Assembly: GCF_001518015.1 (NCBI RefSeq)
Contig: NZ_LPUY01000054.1
Coordinates: 1-64,000, forward strand
Reading direction: 5' to 3'
Length of the DNA stretch: 64,000 nucleotides
Source: Tritonibacter horizontis
Lineage (GTDB): Bacteria > Pseudomonadota > Alphaproteobacteria > Rhodobacterales > Rhodobacteraceae
Within the stretch, counting starts at the first letter, position 1. The number at the start of each line of letters is the position of its first letter. The translations under genes and the position numbers were made by a program. Of this stretch, positions 26,156-35,188 are shown piece after piece. The notes under the pieces are model-generated. The model was not told where the DNA came from and did not search any database. It saw nothing but the letters and a program-made list of their open reading frames with translations.

Positions 26156-27117
26156 ATCCTCGTCTTTATCCGCTGGCCGCGACCATCGCGATCTTTCTGG
26201 TGGCCTGGGTCATCTGTGTGCTGCAGTTTCCCTATATGCTGTCCACCCGCGTGGTCGGGAACCTGCTGACGGACAATGCCTATCTCGGGATCGTTGCGGT
26301 GGGCATGACCATCGTCATCCTGTCCGGCGGCATCGACCTGTCGGTCGGCTCTGTGATCGCCTTTGCGGGGGTGTTCATCTCGGTGATGTTGCGCGATTCC
26401 GGCCTGCATCCGCTCGTGGTCTTTGCGCTCCTGCTGGTGCTGACGACAGCGTTCGGGGCGGCGATGGGCTGGCTGATCCATACCCTGGCGATGCCGCCCT
26501 TTATCGTCACCCTGGCCGGCATGTTTCTGGCCCGTGGCCTGGCCTATATGCTCACCATCGACTCGGTGCCAATCAACCACGGCTTTTACAAGTTCCTGAA
26601 CGACGCCTATTGGCTGATGCCGGGCAAGGGGCGGCTGACCCTGATCGGCGTGGTGATGTTGCTGACCGTGGCGGTTGGCATGGTCGTCGCGCATCGGACC
26701 AAGTTCGGCGCCTCGGTTCTGGCCCTCGGCGGCGGCGAGGCCACGGCGCGGCTGATGGGGGTGCGCGTCGGCGCCACCACGGTTGCGATCTATGCCTTCT
26801 CCGGCTTCATGGCGGGACTCGCAGGCATTGTCTTTTCGATCTACACCAGTTCCGGCTACCCGCTGGCGACGGTCGGCACCGAGCTTACCGCCATCGCGGC
26901 GGTGGTGATCGGGGGCACTTTGCTGACCGGCGGCGCGGGGTTCGTCTTTGGCACCCTGATCGGCGTGCTGACCATGGGGCTGATCCAGACCTTCATCGTC
27001 TTTGACGGCACATTGTCGAGCTGGTGGACCAAGATCATCATCGGCATCTTGCTGCTCAGCTTTATTCTGCTGCAAAAGGGCCTGATGCGTCTATCAACCG
27101 TGGGACAGCGCGCATGA
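26152..27117 (+). CDS. yjfF: Sugar ABC importer permease, YjfF family
   Basis: A 321-residue membrane protein paralogous to YtfT. The motif [32 protein letters not shown] lies near residue 42, and VGTELTAIAAVVIGGTLLTGGAGFVFGTLIGVL near the C terminus. YjfF always accompanies YtfT in galactofuranose-type importers. I chose the ATG at 26152, overlapping the ytfT stop, since upstream codons of the same frame have no membrane-protein character. Confidence 0.92.
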   Translation: MNPRLYPLAATIAIFLVAWVICVLQFPYMLSTRVVGNLLTDNAYLGIVAVGMTIVILSGGIDLSVGSVIAFAGVFISVMLRDSGLHPLVVFALLLVLTTAFGAAMGWLIHTLAMPPFIVTLAGMFLARGLAYMLTIDSVPINHGFYKFLNDAYWLMPGKGRLTLIGVVMLLTVAVGMVVAHRTKFGASVLALGGGEATARLMGVRVGATTVAIYAFSGFMAGLAGIVFSIYTSSGYPLATVGTELTAIAAVVIGGTLLTGGAGFVFGTLIGVLTMGLIQTFIVFDGTLSSWWTKIIIGILLLSFILLQKGLMRLSTVGQRA

Positions 27118-27162
27118 CCGCGCTGTTCGACATCACATCGCAACCCGCAGGAGCCCGCCCCC

Positions 27163-28146
27163 ATGTCCGTTGACCTCTTTGGTACCTTGCCCGATGGGCG
27201 CACCGTTGACCGGATCACCATCGCCGCCGGCGATATGGAGGCTGCCGTTCTGACCTGGGGCGCGACCGTGCAGGACCTGCGGGTCGGCGACCAGCGTGTG
27301 GTGCTCGGCGCGGACCATCTGGACACCTACCTGGGCGATCTGCTCTATGCCGGTGCCATTGTCGGCCGTTTTGCCAACCGCATCGGCAACGCGCGGTTCT
27401 CCCTGGGGTCAAAAACCTATCACACTGATGCCAATTTCCGTGACCGTCATTCGCTGCATGGCGGTAAAGGCGGCACCGGAGAGTTGCTCTGGACGCTGGC
27501 GGAGCACGGCGCAGATTTCGCACGGCTGCGCCTTGTTCTGCCGGATGGCGACATGGGCTTTCCGGGCGAGATGACGGTTGACGCCACCTACCGGATCGAG
27601 GCGCCAGCGACCCTGCGGGTCGACATCACCGCGCAATCGACCAAGGCGACGCCCTGCAGTTTTGCCCACCATGGCTATTTCGTGCTCGATGACAGTGGCG
27701 ACATTCTCGGCCATCAGTTGCAGATCGAGGCCGACCATTATCTGCCGGTGGACGCGGATCTGATCCCGACGGGGCAGATCGCGCCGGTTGCGCAGACCGA
27801 TTTTGATTTTCGCCGTGCCCGTCCGGTGGGCGGTGCCGACTATGACCATAATTTCTGCCTGAGGGGCAAGGCCACCGCGCTGCGGGATGTCGCGCGCCTG
27901 ACCAGCGGCACGGGCGGCCTGTCCCTGACGGTGGCGACGGTCGAACCCGGCCTGCAGGTCTATGACGGTGCGCATCTCGGCGGTGCCACCGGTCACGCGG
28001 GGGGGCGGCTGCGCTCCAATGCCGGCCTGGCGCTGGAAACCCAGGCCTGGCCCGATAGTCCGAACCGGCCAGAGTTCCCGCCCTGCATCCTGCAGCCGGG
28101 CGAGACGTACAAGACCGAAACCCACTACCGGTTCGAACGCAGCTAG
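27163..28146 (+). CDS. galM: Aldose 1-epimerase (galactose mutarotase family)
   Basis: A 327-residue epimerase: VLTWGATVQDLRVGDQRVVLGADHLDTYLGD, then GRFANRIGNARF, the catalytic-histidine region DRHSLHGGKGGTGELLW, THHGYF-like FAHHGYFVLDD, and the late glutamate segment NAGLALETQAWPDSPNRPEFPPCILQPGE. It interconverts alpha and beta anomers of aldoses, which would feed imported sugar to the 1-dehydrogenase. It follows yjfF by 45 bases. Its TAG stop shares CTAG with the convergent btaB stop. Confidence 0.9.
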   Translation: MSVDLFGTLPDGRTVDRITIAAGDMEAAVLTWGATVQDLRVGDQRVVLGADHLDTYLGDLLYAGAIVGRFANRIGNARFSLGSKTYHTDANFRDRHSLHGGKGGTGELLWTLAEHGADFARLRLVLPDGDMGFPGEMTVDATYRIEAPATLRVDITAQSTKATPCSFAHHGYFVLDDSGDILGHQLQIEADHYLPVDADLIPTGQIAPVAQTDFDFRRARPVGGADYDHNFCLRGKATALRDVARLTSGTGGLSLTVATVEPGLQVYDGAHLGGATGHAGGRLRSNAGLALETQAWPDSPNRPEFPPCILQPGETYKTETHYRFERS

Positions 28147-28814
28147 ATCGCGTCGGGCCGCCGCTCCGACCTTGGTTTCTGGATCACGCCGTATTGCGCG
28201 TAGCCGCGATAGAGCTGCCGGTGCGTGACCTTTGCGCCATGCGGCGCGGCGATGCGGGTCAGGACCCGGTCCAGATCCCTCCGGGGCGCGACGTGGAATT
28301 TCTGCAGCCACCGGTTCAACGCTGCCTCGAACCAGCGGGGCCAGCCGCTTTGATCGGAAAAATCGACAACATGCAGTGATCCACCCGGCGTGAGATGGCG
28401 ATAGGCCATCCGCAGGGCCGCCTGCCAGTCGGGGATCATCGACACGCCATAGGAAATGAATATCCGGTCGAATTCGGCCCGGCGAAACAATTGGCCCGCG
28501 TCAAAATCACAGGCATCCGCCTGCGCCAGTTGCACCCGCGTGCCCAGCTTGGCGCGGGCGGAGGTCAGCATCTCGGATGAGATATCCAGCCCGTAGAATG
28601 CACAATGCGGATAGGTCCTGGCCGCCACCTGCAGGTTGCGCCCGGTGCCGCAGGCCACCTCCAGGATATGCGCACCCGCCTTGGGATTGAGATCGGCAAT
28701 CAGCCGGTCGCGTCCAAAGAGATAGTATTTGCGGGTCAGGTCATAGATCAGCCGTTGGCGGCGATAGGTCTGATCCATCAGCGCGGCATGCGATTTTGGT
28801 GTGGAATCAAGCAT
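28143..28814 (-). CDS. btaB: BtaB-like SAM-dependent N-methyltransferase for betaine lipid
   Basis: A 223-residue class I methyltransferase. The SAM motif is HILEVACGTGRNLQVAARTYPHCAFYGLDIS, and post-motif QADACDFDAGQLFRRAEFDRIFISYGVSMIPDW follows. It sits five bases after btaA. In Rhodobacter and Sinorhizobium BtaB methylates diacylglyceryl-homoserine three times to give DGTS. I placed the start at MLDSTPKSHAALMDQTYRRQR; the longer frame upstream runs antiparallel to nothing known and is Arg-rich. General methyltransferase motifs alone would not prove the role, but the operon does. Confidence 0.85.
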   Translation of the reverse strand: MLDSTPKSHAALMDQTYRRQRLIYDLTRKYYLFGRDRLIADLNPKAGAHILEVACGTGRNLQVAARTYPHCAFYGLDISSEMLTSARAKLGTRVQLAQADACDFDAGQLFRRAEFDRIFISYGVSMIPDWQAALRMAYRHLTPGGSLHVVDFSDQSGWPRWFEAALNRWLQKFHVAPRRDLDRVLTRIAAPHGAKVTHRQLYRGYAQYGVIQKPRSERRPDAI

Positions 28815-28819
28815 CTGTG

Positions 28820-30037
28820 TCAGCCCTGAAAACGATAGAGGTGAAAGCCGCCGTAGATGGCAGACCGGTCCTGCGCCGTGCCCCGTGCCGAGGCGTCGGC
28901 ATCGTACCGCCAACGCGACAGGATCTCTGGCCGGACCCGACCGGGCAGGATGTCCTCGGTGCCGCCGGTGCGAAAGATCACCCGCGCGCCGGGTGTCGCG
29001 GTCCGTGTGATTTCGCCCCACAAGGCGTTCAGCTGGCTGTCGTTCATCCAGTCCTGCGCATCCAGCAGCACATAGCCCTGTTTCGACCCTTCGGGCGCCT
29101 CTGCCAGCAGATCGGTCAGCGACCGGTTCACGATCTGCCCGCGATTGGCAGCCGCGCGCAGGGCTTCGAAATTCTCGCGCTGCAGATAGGGCGGCAGGGC
29201 GCCGTCCGGTGCCGGGTCATAGCTGCGCGAAAAGGCCTGCCAGGCAAAATAGTTCTCCCGCACCGGGAAGTCGCACATCAGCTTGCGCACCCGCTCGCGC
29301 AGGACAGGCAGCACATCGCCGTCGCCGTCCGCGGCCAGTTTGTCATATTGCGCCGGTGGAATGCCAAGCCCGAACAGCGAGGCGCGAAATCCGGCCAGCT
29401 TGCGCACCAGCCACATGTCGAAAAGGGGTGCGATTTTGCTGTCGAAAAAGACCTGCTGCTCTGCCAGCGTGCGCGCCGCCAGGAAAGGGGCGAAATCGAC
29501 CCGCCCCAGCCGCGCCACCAGATGCGCCGCACCAAGGAACCGCCCCAGCAGGCCAAACCGGTAAAATCCGCGCTGAAACACCGAAATCCGTTGCCGCAGC
29601 GGCTGGCGGGCCTCCCAGAAACGGCGGCTTTCGGCATCCAGTTCTGGCCGGATGTACCGTGCGTATAGCACCGCGTTGCTGGCCATGTCGGCGCGGGCAA
29701 AGAATTGATAAAACGCCGCGTGATCGGGCAGGGCGCGCGCCGCCGCCAGCTTCAGCCGCCCCAGCGCCACATGCGCCGGCGACAGATCAACCGCCGTGAT
29801 CGAGGCCGGCCCGGCAGTGAGATAGGACATCAGGTTGCAGCTGCCGGAGGCAATACAGATCAGGTTGTCGCCGGGCGAGATCTGCAGCGCCTCCATATCG
29901 ACAACCGGATCCTCCCAGATTTGGGGATAGACCAGGCCCAGGAAAAGCCGCGAAAACAGCTGCTCAAGCCGCCCGGTGGTGGCATCCGTGTCTTGCAGAA
30001 CAGCGGCATCCAGTTGCGCCTGCGTGGAGATCGTCAT
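28820..30037 (-). CDS. btaA: BtaA, S-adenosylmethionine:diacylglycerol 3-amino-3-carboxypropyl transferase
   Basis: A 405-residue DUF3419 protein. FSRLFLGLVYPQIWEDPVVDMEALQISPGDNLICIASGSCNLMSYL is the typical BtaA opening with its SAM-binding glycine-poor loop, and the C-terminal GARVIFRTGGTEDILPGRV also fits. The enzyme transfers the aminocarboxypropyl group of SAM to diacylglycerol, the first step of DGTS betaine lipid synthesis. Diacylglycerol would come from the PlcP gene ten bases upstream. The expected trigger is phosphate shortage. Confidence 0.92.
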   Translation of the reverse strand: MTISTQAQLDAAVLQDTDATTGRLEQLFSRLFLGLVYPQIWEDPVVDMEALQISPGDNLICIASGSCNLMSYLTAGPASITAVDLSPAHVALGRLKLAAARALPDHAAFYQFFARADMASNAVLYARYIRPELDAESRRFWEARQPLRQRISVFQRGFYRFGLLGRFLGAAHLVARLGRVDFAPFLAARTLAEQQVFFDSKIAPLFDMWLVRKLAGFRASLFGLGIPPAQYDKLAADGDGDVLPVLRERVRKLMCDFPVRENYFAWQAFSRSYDPAPDGALPPYLQRENFEALRAAANRGQIVNRSLTDLLAEAPEGSKQGYVLLDAQDWMNDSQLNALWGEITRTATPGARVIFRTGGTEDILPGRVRPEILSRWRYDADASARGTAQDRSAIYGGFHLYRFQG

Positions 30038-30047
30038 CGGTCGGGCC

Positions 30048-30848
30048 TCATTCTACATCTTCTAGGTGTTTGTTTTTCCGACGCGCCCGGCGCAGCCGAA
30101 GGCGGCTCTGGCGGGTCGCGCGCTCCCAGTCGATCAGGGCCAGTGTGCCATCGTCCATTTCGACAACGGCGGTGCAGCTTTCGACCCAGTCGCCTGTATT
30201 CACATAGGAAATCCCATCCATCTCGCGGATGGCGGCGCTGTGGATATGGCCGCAGATCACCCCGTCATAGCCCCCGCGCCGGGCTTCGGCGGTCAGGACG
30301 TTTTCATATTCGCTGATGAAATTGACGGCCTGTTTGACCTGATGCTTGGCCCATTTCGACAGCGACCAATACTGCCCGCCCCACAGGTGCCGCATCCGGT
30401 TGATCCCGGTGTTCAGCCACAGGATGAATCCATAGGCCCGGTCGCCAAGATGGGCGAGCCATTTGGCGTTCACCACCACGGAATCGAACTGATCGCCATG
30501 GGTCACCAGATACCGCTTGCCGTTTGCTGCGGTGAAATCCGCCGAATGCACCACTTCGATCCCGCCGAAATGGGTGCCCATGTAAGAGCGCAGAAATTCG
30601 TCGTGATTGCCGGGAATCAGATAGATGGCCGCGCCGTCATGGGCCTTGGCCAGCAGGGCCTGGACCACGTCGTTATGCGCCTGAGGCCACAGGAAACCAC
30701 GCCGCCGAATACGCCAGGCATCCACAATATCGCCCACCAGATAGTAGTTTTCCGCTTCATGCTTGGCGAGAAAATCCAAAAGCAGCCTAGCCTGACATCC
30801 CGGTGTGCCGAGATGGATATCGGACAAGAAGATGGTACGGTATTTCAT
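30048..30848 (-). CDS. plcP: PlcP-type metallophosphoesterase (phospholipase C of lipid remodelling)
   Basis: A 266-residue calcineurin-like phosphoesterase. All metal motifs are visible in order: FLSDIHLG, YLVGDIVDAWRI, LIPGNHDEF, THGDQFD and CGHIHSA. Sequence alone resembles UDP-diacylglucosamine hydrolase (LpxH). The segment after GDQFDSVV and the linkage to btaA-btaB instead match PlcP, which cuts phosphatidylcholine and similar lipids to diacylglycerol when phosphate is scarce. It is the promoter-proximal gene of the plcP-btaA-btaB operon, with a Pho-box-like site ending 48 bases upstream. Confidence 0.87.
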   Translation of the reverse strand: MKYRTIFLSDIHLGTPGCQARLLLDFLAKHEAENYYLVGDIVDAWRIRRRGFLWPQAHNDVVQALLAKAHDGAAIYLIPGNHDEFLRSYMGTHFGGIEVVHSADFTAANGKRYLVTHGDQFDSVVVNAKWLAHLGDRAYGFILWLNTGINRMRHLWGGQYWSLSKWAKHQVKQAVNFISEYENVLTAEARRGGYDGVICGHIHSAAIREMDGISYVNTGDWVESCTAVVEMDDGTLALIDWERATRQSRLRLRRARRKNKHLEDVE

Positions 30849-31205
30849 GCTTCGTATCCGGCTCCTATACGTGGCACAGACCCTAGCGCGGCTCGATAAC
30901 AGAACCGTGACACAGGGTGACGTAGGGTTAGCACAAGCCTAGCCCAAACCCATGCAAATCACGACAGGGAATTCGCTCTCTTGCCGGTTTCTTGATGGGG
31001 GCGCCTCCTGCGAAGGCGACGAAAAGGTCGCTTCTGGCCGATCCTCGGCGGCGACAGGGAAAAGGGCTGCGAGGCGATCATCACACCGCAAAGGCGCGGA
31101 TCACGGCAGCATAGATTTTCGAAGGAAAACGGCACCCCTCTGCGCGGCAGAGGCAAATCCTCTGACAAGAAAGGCAGAACTATCTGGTGCTTTTCAAAGG
31201 GATGA
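30849..31205. other. Non-coding interval between plcP and tRNA-Ala
   Basis: Apart from the Pho-box-like site and its probable promoter at the plcP end, I see no convincing gene. Short frames here lack ribosome sites and family resemblance. A direct pair of GACAGGGAA-like stretches near 30963 and 31053 is the only repeat noticed. Confidence 0.5.
30896..30913 (-). promoter_or_regulatory. Pho-box-like site upstream of plcP
   Basis: Read on the minus strand, this 18-bp site (GTGTCACGGTTCTGTTAT) matches 11 of the 14 fixed positions of the PhoB consensus CTGTCAT-N4-CTGTCAT. Ten bases further on is TAGGGT, a weak -10, at the spacing usual for Pho-box promoters. PhoB control of plcP-btaAB under phosphate limitation is therefore likely. 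Confidence 0.6.
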
Positions 31206-31281
31206 TGGTGGAGCCTAGCGGGATCGAACCGCTGACCTCCTGCATGCCATGCAGGCGCTCTCCCAGCTGAGCTAAGGCCCC
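31206..31281 (-). tRNA. tRNA-Ala (anticodon GGC)
   Basis: The minus strand reads GGGGCCTTAGCTCAGCTGGG and ends GGTTCGATCCC..GGCTCCACCA. It has an acceptor stem GGGGCCT/AGGCTCC, the D-arm box TAGCTCAG.TGGGAGAGC, an anticodon stem CCTGC/GCAGG around loop ATGGCAT giving anticodon GGC, the TpsiC box GTTCGATCC, and an encoded CCA end. It decodes GCC and GCT alanine codons. Confidence 0.95.
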
Positions 31282-31499
31282 ATCTTACCCCGGCGGAGCG
31301 CTGCGCTCCTTCGGTGTGAGAGGTCGTTTAAGGGAGGATCAGAGAGGCTGCAAGTGGAAAATGCAGCGGCGGGTTCAGTTTTTTGACCGGCGCGTCTGTC
31401 CGTGGTGCGGGGCCGGAAACAATGGCCCGCGCGGCTGTCTGCAGGCAGACCGCACCCCCACGCCCCTGATGTCAGGCGCGCGGGGAAGCGGGCAGGGCT

Positions 31500-31829
31500 T
31501 CAGGTTTCCTCGTCTTCCGAGGCAACATCCGCGATTTCGTCGAGGGAGACATTGTCCTCGTCGTCGTCATCTTCCAGAACGTCGTCGCCGAGGTCCAGAT
31601 CTACGGATTCTTCATCATCCTCCAGCACGACCTCGTCAGCGCTGTCATCTTTCTTGGCCTTCAGGCTTGCGGCGTCTTCTGCGTCGGCTTCGATCATCCG
31701 GCTCTTGGATGTGTCGATCACCACGACATCGCCCGTATAGGGGCTGACGATCGGGTTCTTGTTCAGGTCGTAAAAGCGTTTGCCGGTGGTCGGGCAGACA
31801 CGTTTCGTACCCCATTCTTCCTTGGGCAT
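31500..31829 (-). CDS. TIGR02300 family acidic protein (FYDLN motif)
   Basis: A 109-residue protein. The first 45 residues hold EEWGTKRVCPTTGKRFYDLNKNPIVSPYTG, the FYDLN signature of a small zinc-ribbon-like domain conserved in alphaproteobacteria; only one cysteine (C12) is seen. The rest is a very acidic low-complexity tail (DDEESVDLDLGDDVLEDDDDED). The acidic repeats are coding, not a non-coding repeat. Function of the family is unknown. Confidence 0.87.
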   Translation of the reverse strand: MPKEEWGTKRVCPTTGKRFYDLNKNPIVSPYTGDVVVIDTSKSRMIEADAEDAASLKAKKDDSADEVVLEDDEESVDLDLGDDVLEDDDDEDNVSLDEIADVASEDEET

Positions 31830-31938
31830 GTGGATCCCCTTGATAAAAGCGTGAGTCGGTTCGACGATTCAGGTGCCTTGCCATATGCGGCGGGGCCTGT
31901 CAAAGCCTTTGCGTGCCTGCTTCGGGAGAGGGTAAACC

Positions 31939-32646
31939 ATGTCAGAACTGTGCCTGCCCGGCGATCCAGAGGTGCGGGTCCGACTTCGCCGATCCCCGCG
32001 CGCGCGTCGCTTGTCGCTGCGGGTCTCTGCGCTCGACGGGCGCGTGACCCTGACCTTGCCGCAGCGGGTGCCGGAACGGGAAGGGCGCGCCTTTCTGGCC
32101 GAAAAGGAAGACTGGATCCGCAGCCATCTGGCGCGGCAGCCCGATCAGATCTACATCGCCCCCGGCCAGGTGTTGCCGCTGGATGGGGTCGAGACCGAGA
32201 TCCGCCCCGGCATCGGGCGGCGCGTCCTGTGGCACCCAGGCCGCCTGGAGGTGCCCGGCCCGGCCCCGGCACGCCGGTTGGAACGGTTCCTGCGCGAGCT
32301 CGCCCGCGACCGTCTGGCCGCTGCATCGGATCACTACGCGGCCCGGCTTGGCCGCCGCTATCAAAGCCTCACCCTGCGCGACACCCGGTCGCGCTGGGGG
32401 TCCTGTTCCTCTGCCGGGGGGCTGATGTATTCCTGGCGGCTGATCCTCGCGCCGCCCGAGGTGCTGCGCTATGTCGCCGCGCATGAGGTCGCGCATTTGC
32501 AGGAGATGAACCATTCGCCTGCGTTTTGGGCTGTGGTGACCGATCTCTATGGCGATTACGCATCGGCGCGGGCCTGGCTGCGCACGGATGGCAATACTTT
32601 GCACAGATACCGGTTCGAGGACGCGCCCGCGGGCGAAAGGGATTGA
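31939..32646 (+). CDS. YgjP-like (M48/SprT-type) zinc metallopeptidase domain protein
   Basis: A 235-residue protein with the zinc motif YVAAHEVAHLQEMNHSPAFW (HEVAH with a downstream histidine). Before it comes RYQSLTLRDTRSRWGSCSSAGGLMYSWRLILAPPE, the conserved TRWGSCS.....W.L segment of the YgjP/DUF45 family. The N-terminal half (VRVRLRRSPRARRLSLRVSALDGRVTLTLP) is the usual beta-rich domain. Substrates are unknown. The gene stands alone between a divergent TIGR02300 gene and the GntR gene 30 bases downstream. Confidence 0.88.
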   Translation: MSELCLPGDPEVRVRLRRSPRARRLSLRVSALDGRVTLTLPQRVPEREGRAFLAEKEDWIRSHLARQPDQIYIAPGQVLPLDGVETEIRPGIGRRVLWHPGRLEVPGPAPARRLERFLRELARDRLAAASDHYAARLGRRYQSLTLRDTRSRWGSCSSAGGLMYSWRLILAPPEVLRYVAAHEVAHLQEMNHSPAFWAVVTDLYGDYASARAWLRTDGNTLHRYRFEDAPAGERD

Positions 32647-32659
32647 TCTCACCGATTTT

Positions 32660-32669
32660 TGTGATCACA
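32660..32669. promoter_or_regulatory. Palindrome TGTGATCACA upstream of the GntR gene
   Basis: A perfect 10-bp palindrome lies in the 30-base gap, ending seven bases before the GntR start. It resembles GntR/FadR-type half-site pairs and may be an autoregulatory operator. Confidence 0.35.
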
Positions 32670-32676
32670 TGTCGAA

Positions 32677-33339
32677 ATGGACAAAATACTGACCGGCAAC
32701 CGCCCGATTGCGGAAAACACAGGCTCGGCACATGATCGGGTCTATCGGGCGTTGCGCACCCGGATCATGCATGGGGCAATTGCGCCGGGCGAGGCCCTGA
32801 CCCTGCGCGGGATCGGCAAGGAATACGGGGTTTCGATGACCCCGGCCCGGGAATCCGTGCGCCGTCTGGTGGCCGAGGGGGCGCTGTTCCTGTCCAGTTC
32901 GGGCCGGGTGTCGACCCCGGAACTGTCCAACGAGCGGATCGAGGAGCTGGCCGCCCTGCGGGCGCTGCTGGAGGTCGAACTATCGAGCCGCGCGCTGCCG
33001 CGTGCCCATATGGCCCTGATCGACCGGTTGCAGGCGATCAATGGCACCGTGGCAGAGATGATCTCCAAACGCGATGCCATCGGCTATATCCGCACCAACC
33101 TGGAATTTCACCGCACCCTGTACCTGCGGGCGCAGGCGCCGGCCATGCTGGCGATGGCGGAAACGGTCTGGCTGCAACTGGGCCCGACCATGCGGGCGCT
33201 CTATGGTCGCCTCGGGCGGACCGAGCCGCCGCATAACCACAAGCTGATCATCGCCGCGCTCAAGGCCGGCGATGAACCGGGCCTGCGGCTTGCGGTGCGC
33301 ACGGATGTCACCCAGGGGCTGCGGCTGCTGGCGGGCTGA
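32677..33339 (+). CDS. GntR-family regulator with FCD domain
   Basis: A 220-residue regulator. The N-terminal winged helix reads VYRALRTRIMHGAIAPGEALTLRGIGKEYGVSMTPARESVRRLVAEGAL, the GntR signature, with an alpha-helical FCD ligand domain after residue 75 (RIEELAALRALLEVELSSRA ... LEFHRTLYLRAQ). FCD-type regulators usually respond to organic acids. No divergent catabolic operon is adjacent, so the target is unclear. The palindrome just upstream suggests autoregulation. Confidence 0.88.
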   Translation: MDKILTGNRPIAENTGSAHDRVYRALRTRIMHGAIAPGEALTLRGIGKEYGVSMTPARESVRRLVAEGALFLSSSGRVSTPELSNERIEELAALRALLEVELSSRALPRAHMALIDRLQAINGTVAEMISKRDAIGYIRTNLEFHRTLYLRAQAPAMLAMAETVWLQLGPTMRALYGRLGRTEPPHNHKLIIAALKAGDEPGLRLAVRTDVTQGLRLLAG

Positions 33340-33364
33340 AGGCGCGCAGCAGCCGGCCCGCCCC

Positions 33365-33448
33365 GTCAAGCCCGGCTTGACCAATCTGCTCAGGTCAACC
33401 CAGCCGGACCAACCCGGCCGGACCAACCCGCCCTGACCAACCCGGCTT
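33365..33448. repeat. Imperfect tandem repeat, about six 14-bp units
   Basis: Six units of 13-15 bp with the theme GACCAACCCGGCTT run head to tail between the convergent GntR and rpiB genes. The last three (33407-33420, 33421-33434, 33435-33448) are exactly 14 bp each and differ at only a few bases. It is non-coding; origin by slippage is likely, and a role in termination is possible. Confidence 0.75.
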
Positions 33449-33490
33449 GAACGCGCGGGCCGGGATGCGCCCGGCCCGGTGGCGGATTTG

Positions 33491-33940
33491 TTACGCTTCC
33501 AGCGCGGTGATCATATCCACGCGGGTGCCGTGACGGCCGCCTTCGAACTCTGCCGACAGGAAGGCGCCCACGATATCCAGCGCCAGCGCCTCGCCGATCA
33601 CCCGCGCGCCGAGCGACAGCATGTTGGCATCGTTGTGCTGGCGGATCATCCGGGCCGACAGCGCATCGCTGCAAACACCGCAGCGGATGCCCTTGACCTT
33701 GTTCGCGGCCATCATGATGCCCTGTCCGGTGCCGCAGAGCACAATGCCCAGCTGACAATCGCCAGAGGCCACGCGTTCGGCCGCCGCCGCGCCGTGTTTG
33801 GGGTAGTGGGTGCTTTCGGGCGTTGTGGGGCCGATATCGACCACCTCCCAGCCCAGATCGGCGATATGCGTGGCCAGGGTCTGGCGCAGCGCAATGGCGG
33901 CGTGGTCACTGGATAAAACGATGCGTTTGCGGGTGGTCAT
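33491..33940 (-). CDS. rpiB: Ribose-5-phosphate isomerase B
   Basis: A 149-residue RpiB/LacAB-type isomerase: VLSSDHAAIALRQTLATHIADLGWEVVDIGP at the N terminus, HYPKHGAAAAERVASGDCQLGIVLCGTGQGIMMAANKVKGIRCGVC with the catalytic cysteine of the LCGTGQG loop, and RQHNDANMLSLGARVIG. It interconverts ribulose 5-phosphate and ribose 5-phosphate in the pentose phosphate pathway. It lies downstream of accA on the same strand but behind a terminator, so it probably has its own promoter. Confidence 0.92.
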   Translation of the reverse strand: MTTRKRIVLSSDHAAIALRQTLATHIADLGWEVVDIGPTTPESTHYPKHGAAAAERVASGDCQLGIVLCGTGQGIMMAANKVKGIRCGVCSDALSARMIRQHNDANMLSLGARVIGEALALDIVGAFLSAEFEGGRHGTRVDMITALEA

Positions 33941-34051
33941 AACAAAGTGTCCCTTTTGAAAAGAGCGGTCAATCGCAGGAGGAGGGGTTCCGGCCCTCCT
34001 TAATCCGACCGGGCCAGTTCGTCGACAGGGGAATGCAGCCCACCCCGATGC

Positions 34052-34081
34052 AAAACACCCCCGCCGGTGAAGCGAGGGTGC
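34052..34081 (-). terminator. Intrinsic terminator after accA
   Basis: On the minus strand CACCC-TCGC and GGCG-GGGGTG form an interrupted GC-rich stem, followed by TTTT, 30 bases past the accA stop. Confidence 0.6.
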
Positions 34082-34111
34082 GGGTCATTTTTGATCTGCG
34101 GCCGTGTCGCG

Positions 34112-35074
<963 letters not shown>

Positions 35075-35188
35075 GCTGTCTCTACTGTCACGGTTTGTCC
35101 GTTATATGGACGTCCGTGGCGTCCGATGCAACTCTCCGTGTCAGTCCAGCGGCGCGCGCGTGCACGTCGCCGCAGCCCGCGCGGGCGC

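Noticed and set aside
31500-31700. Acid-rich repetitive stretch considered as a DNA repeat
   Set aside because: It encodes the Asp/Glu-rich tail of the TIGR02300 protein; the repetition is at protein level.
33365-33448. Tandem repeat considered as a CRISPR array
   Set aside because: Units are 14 bp, directly abutting without spacers, and no cas gene is nearby.
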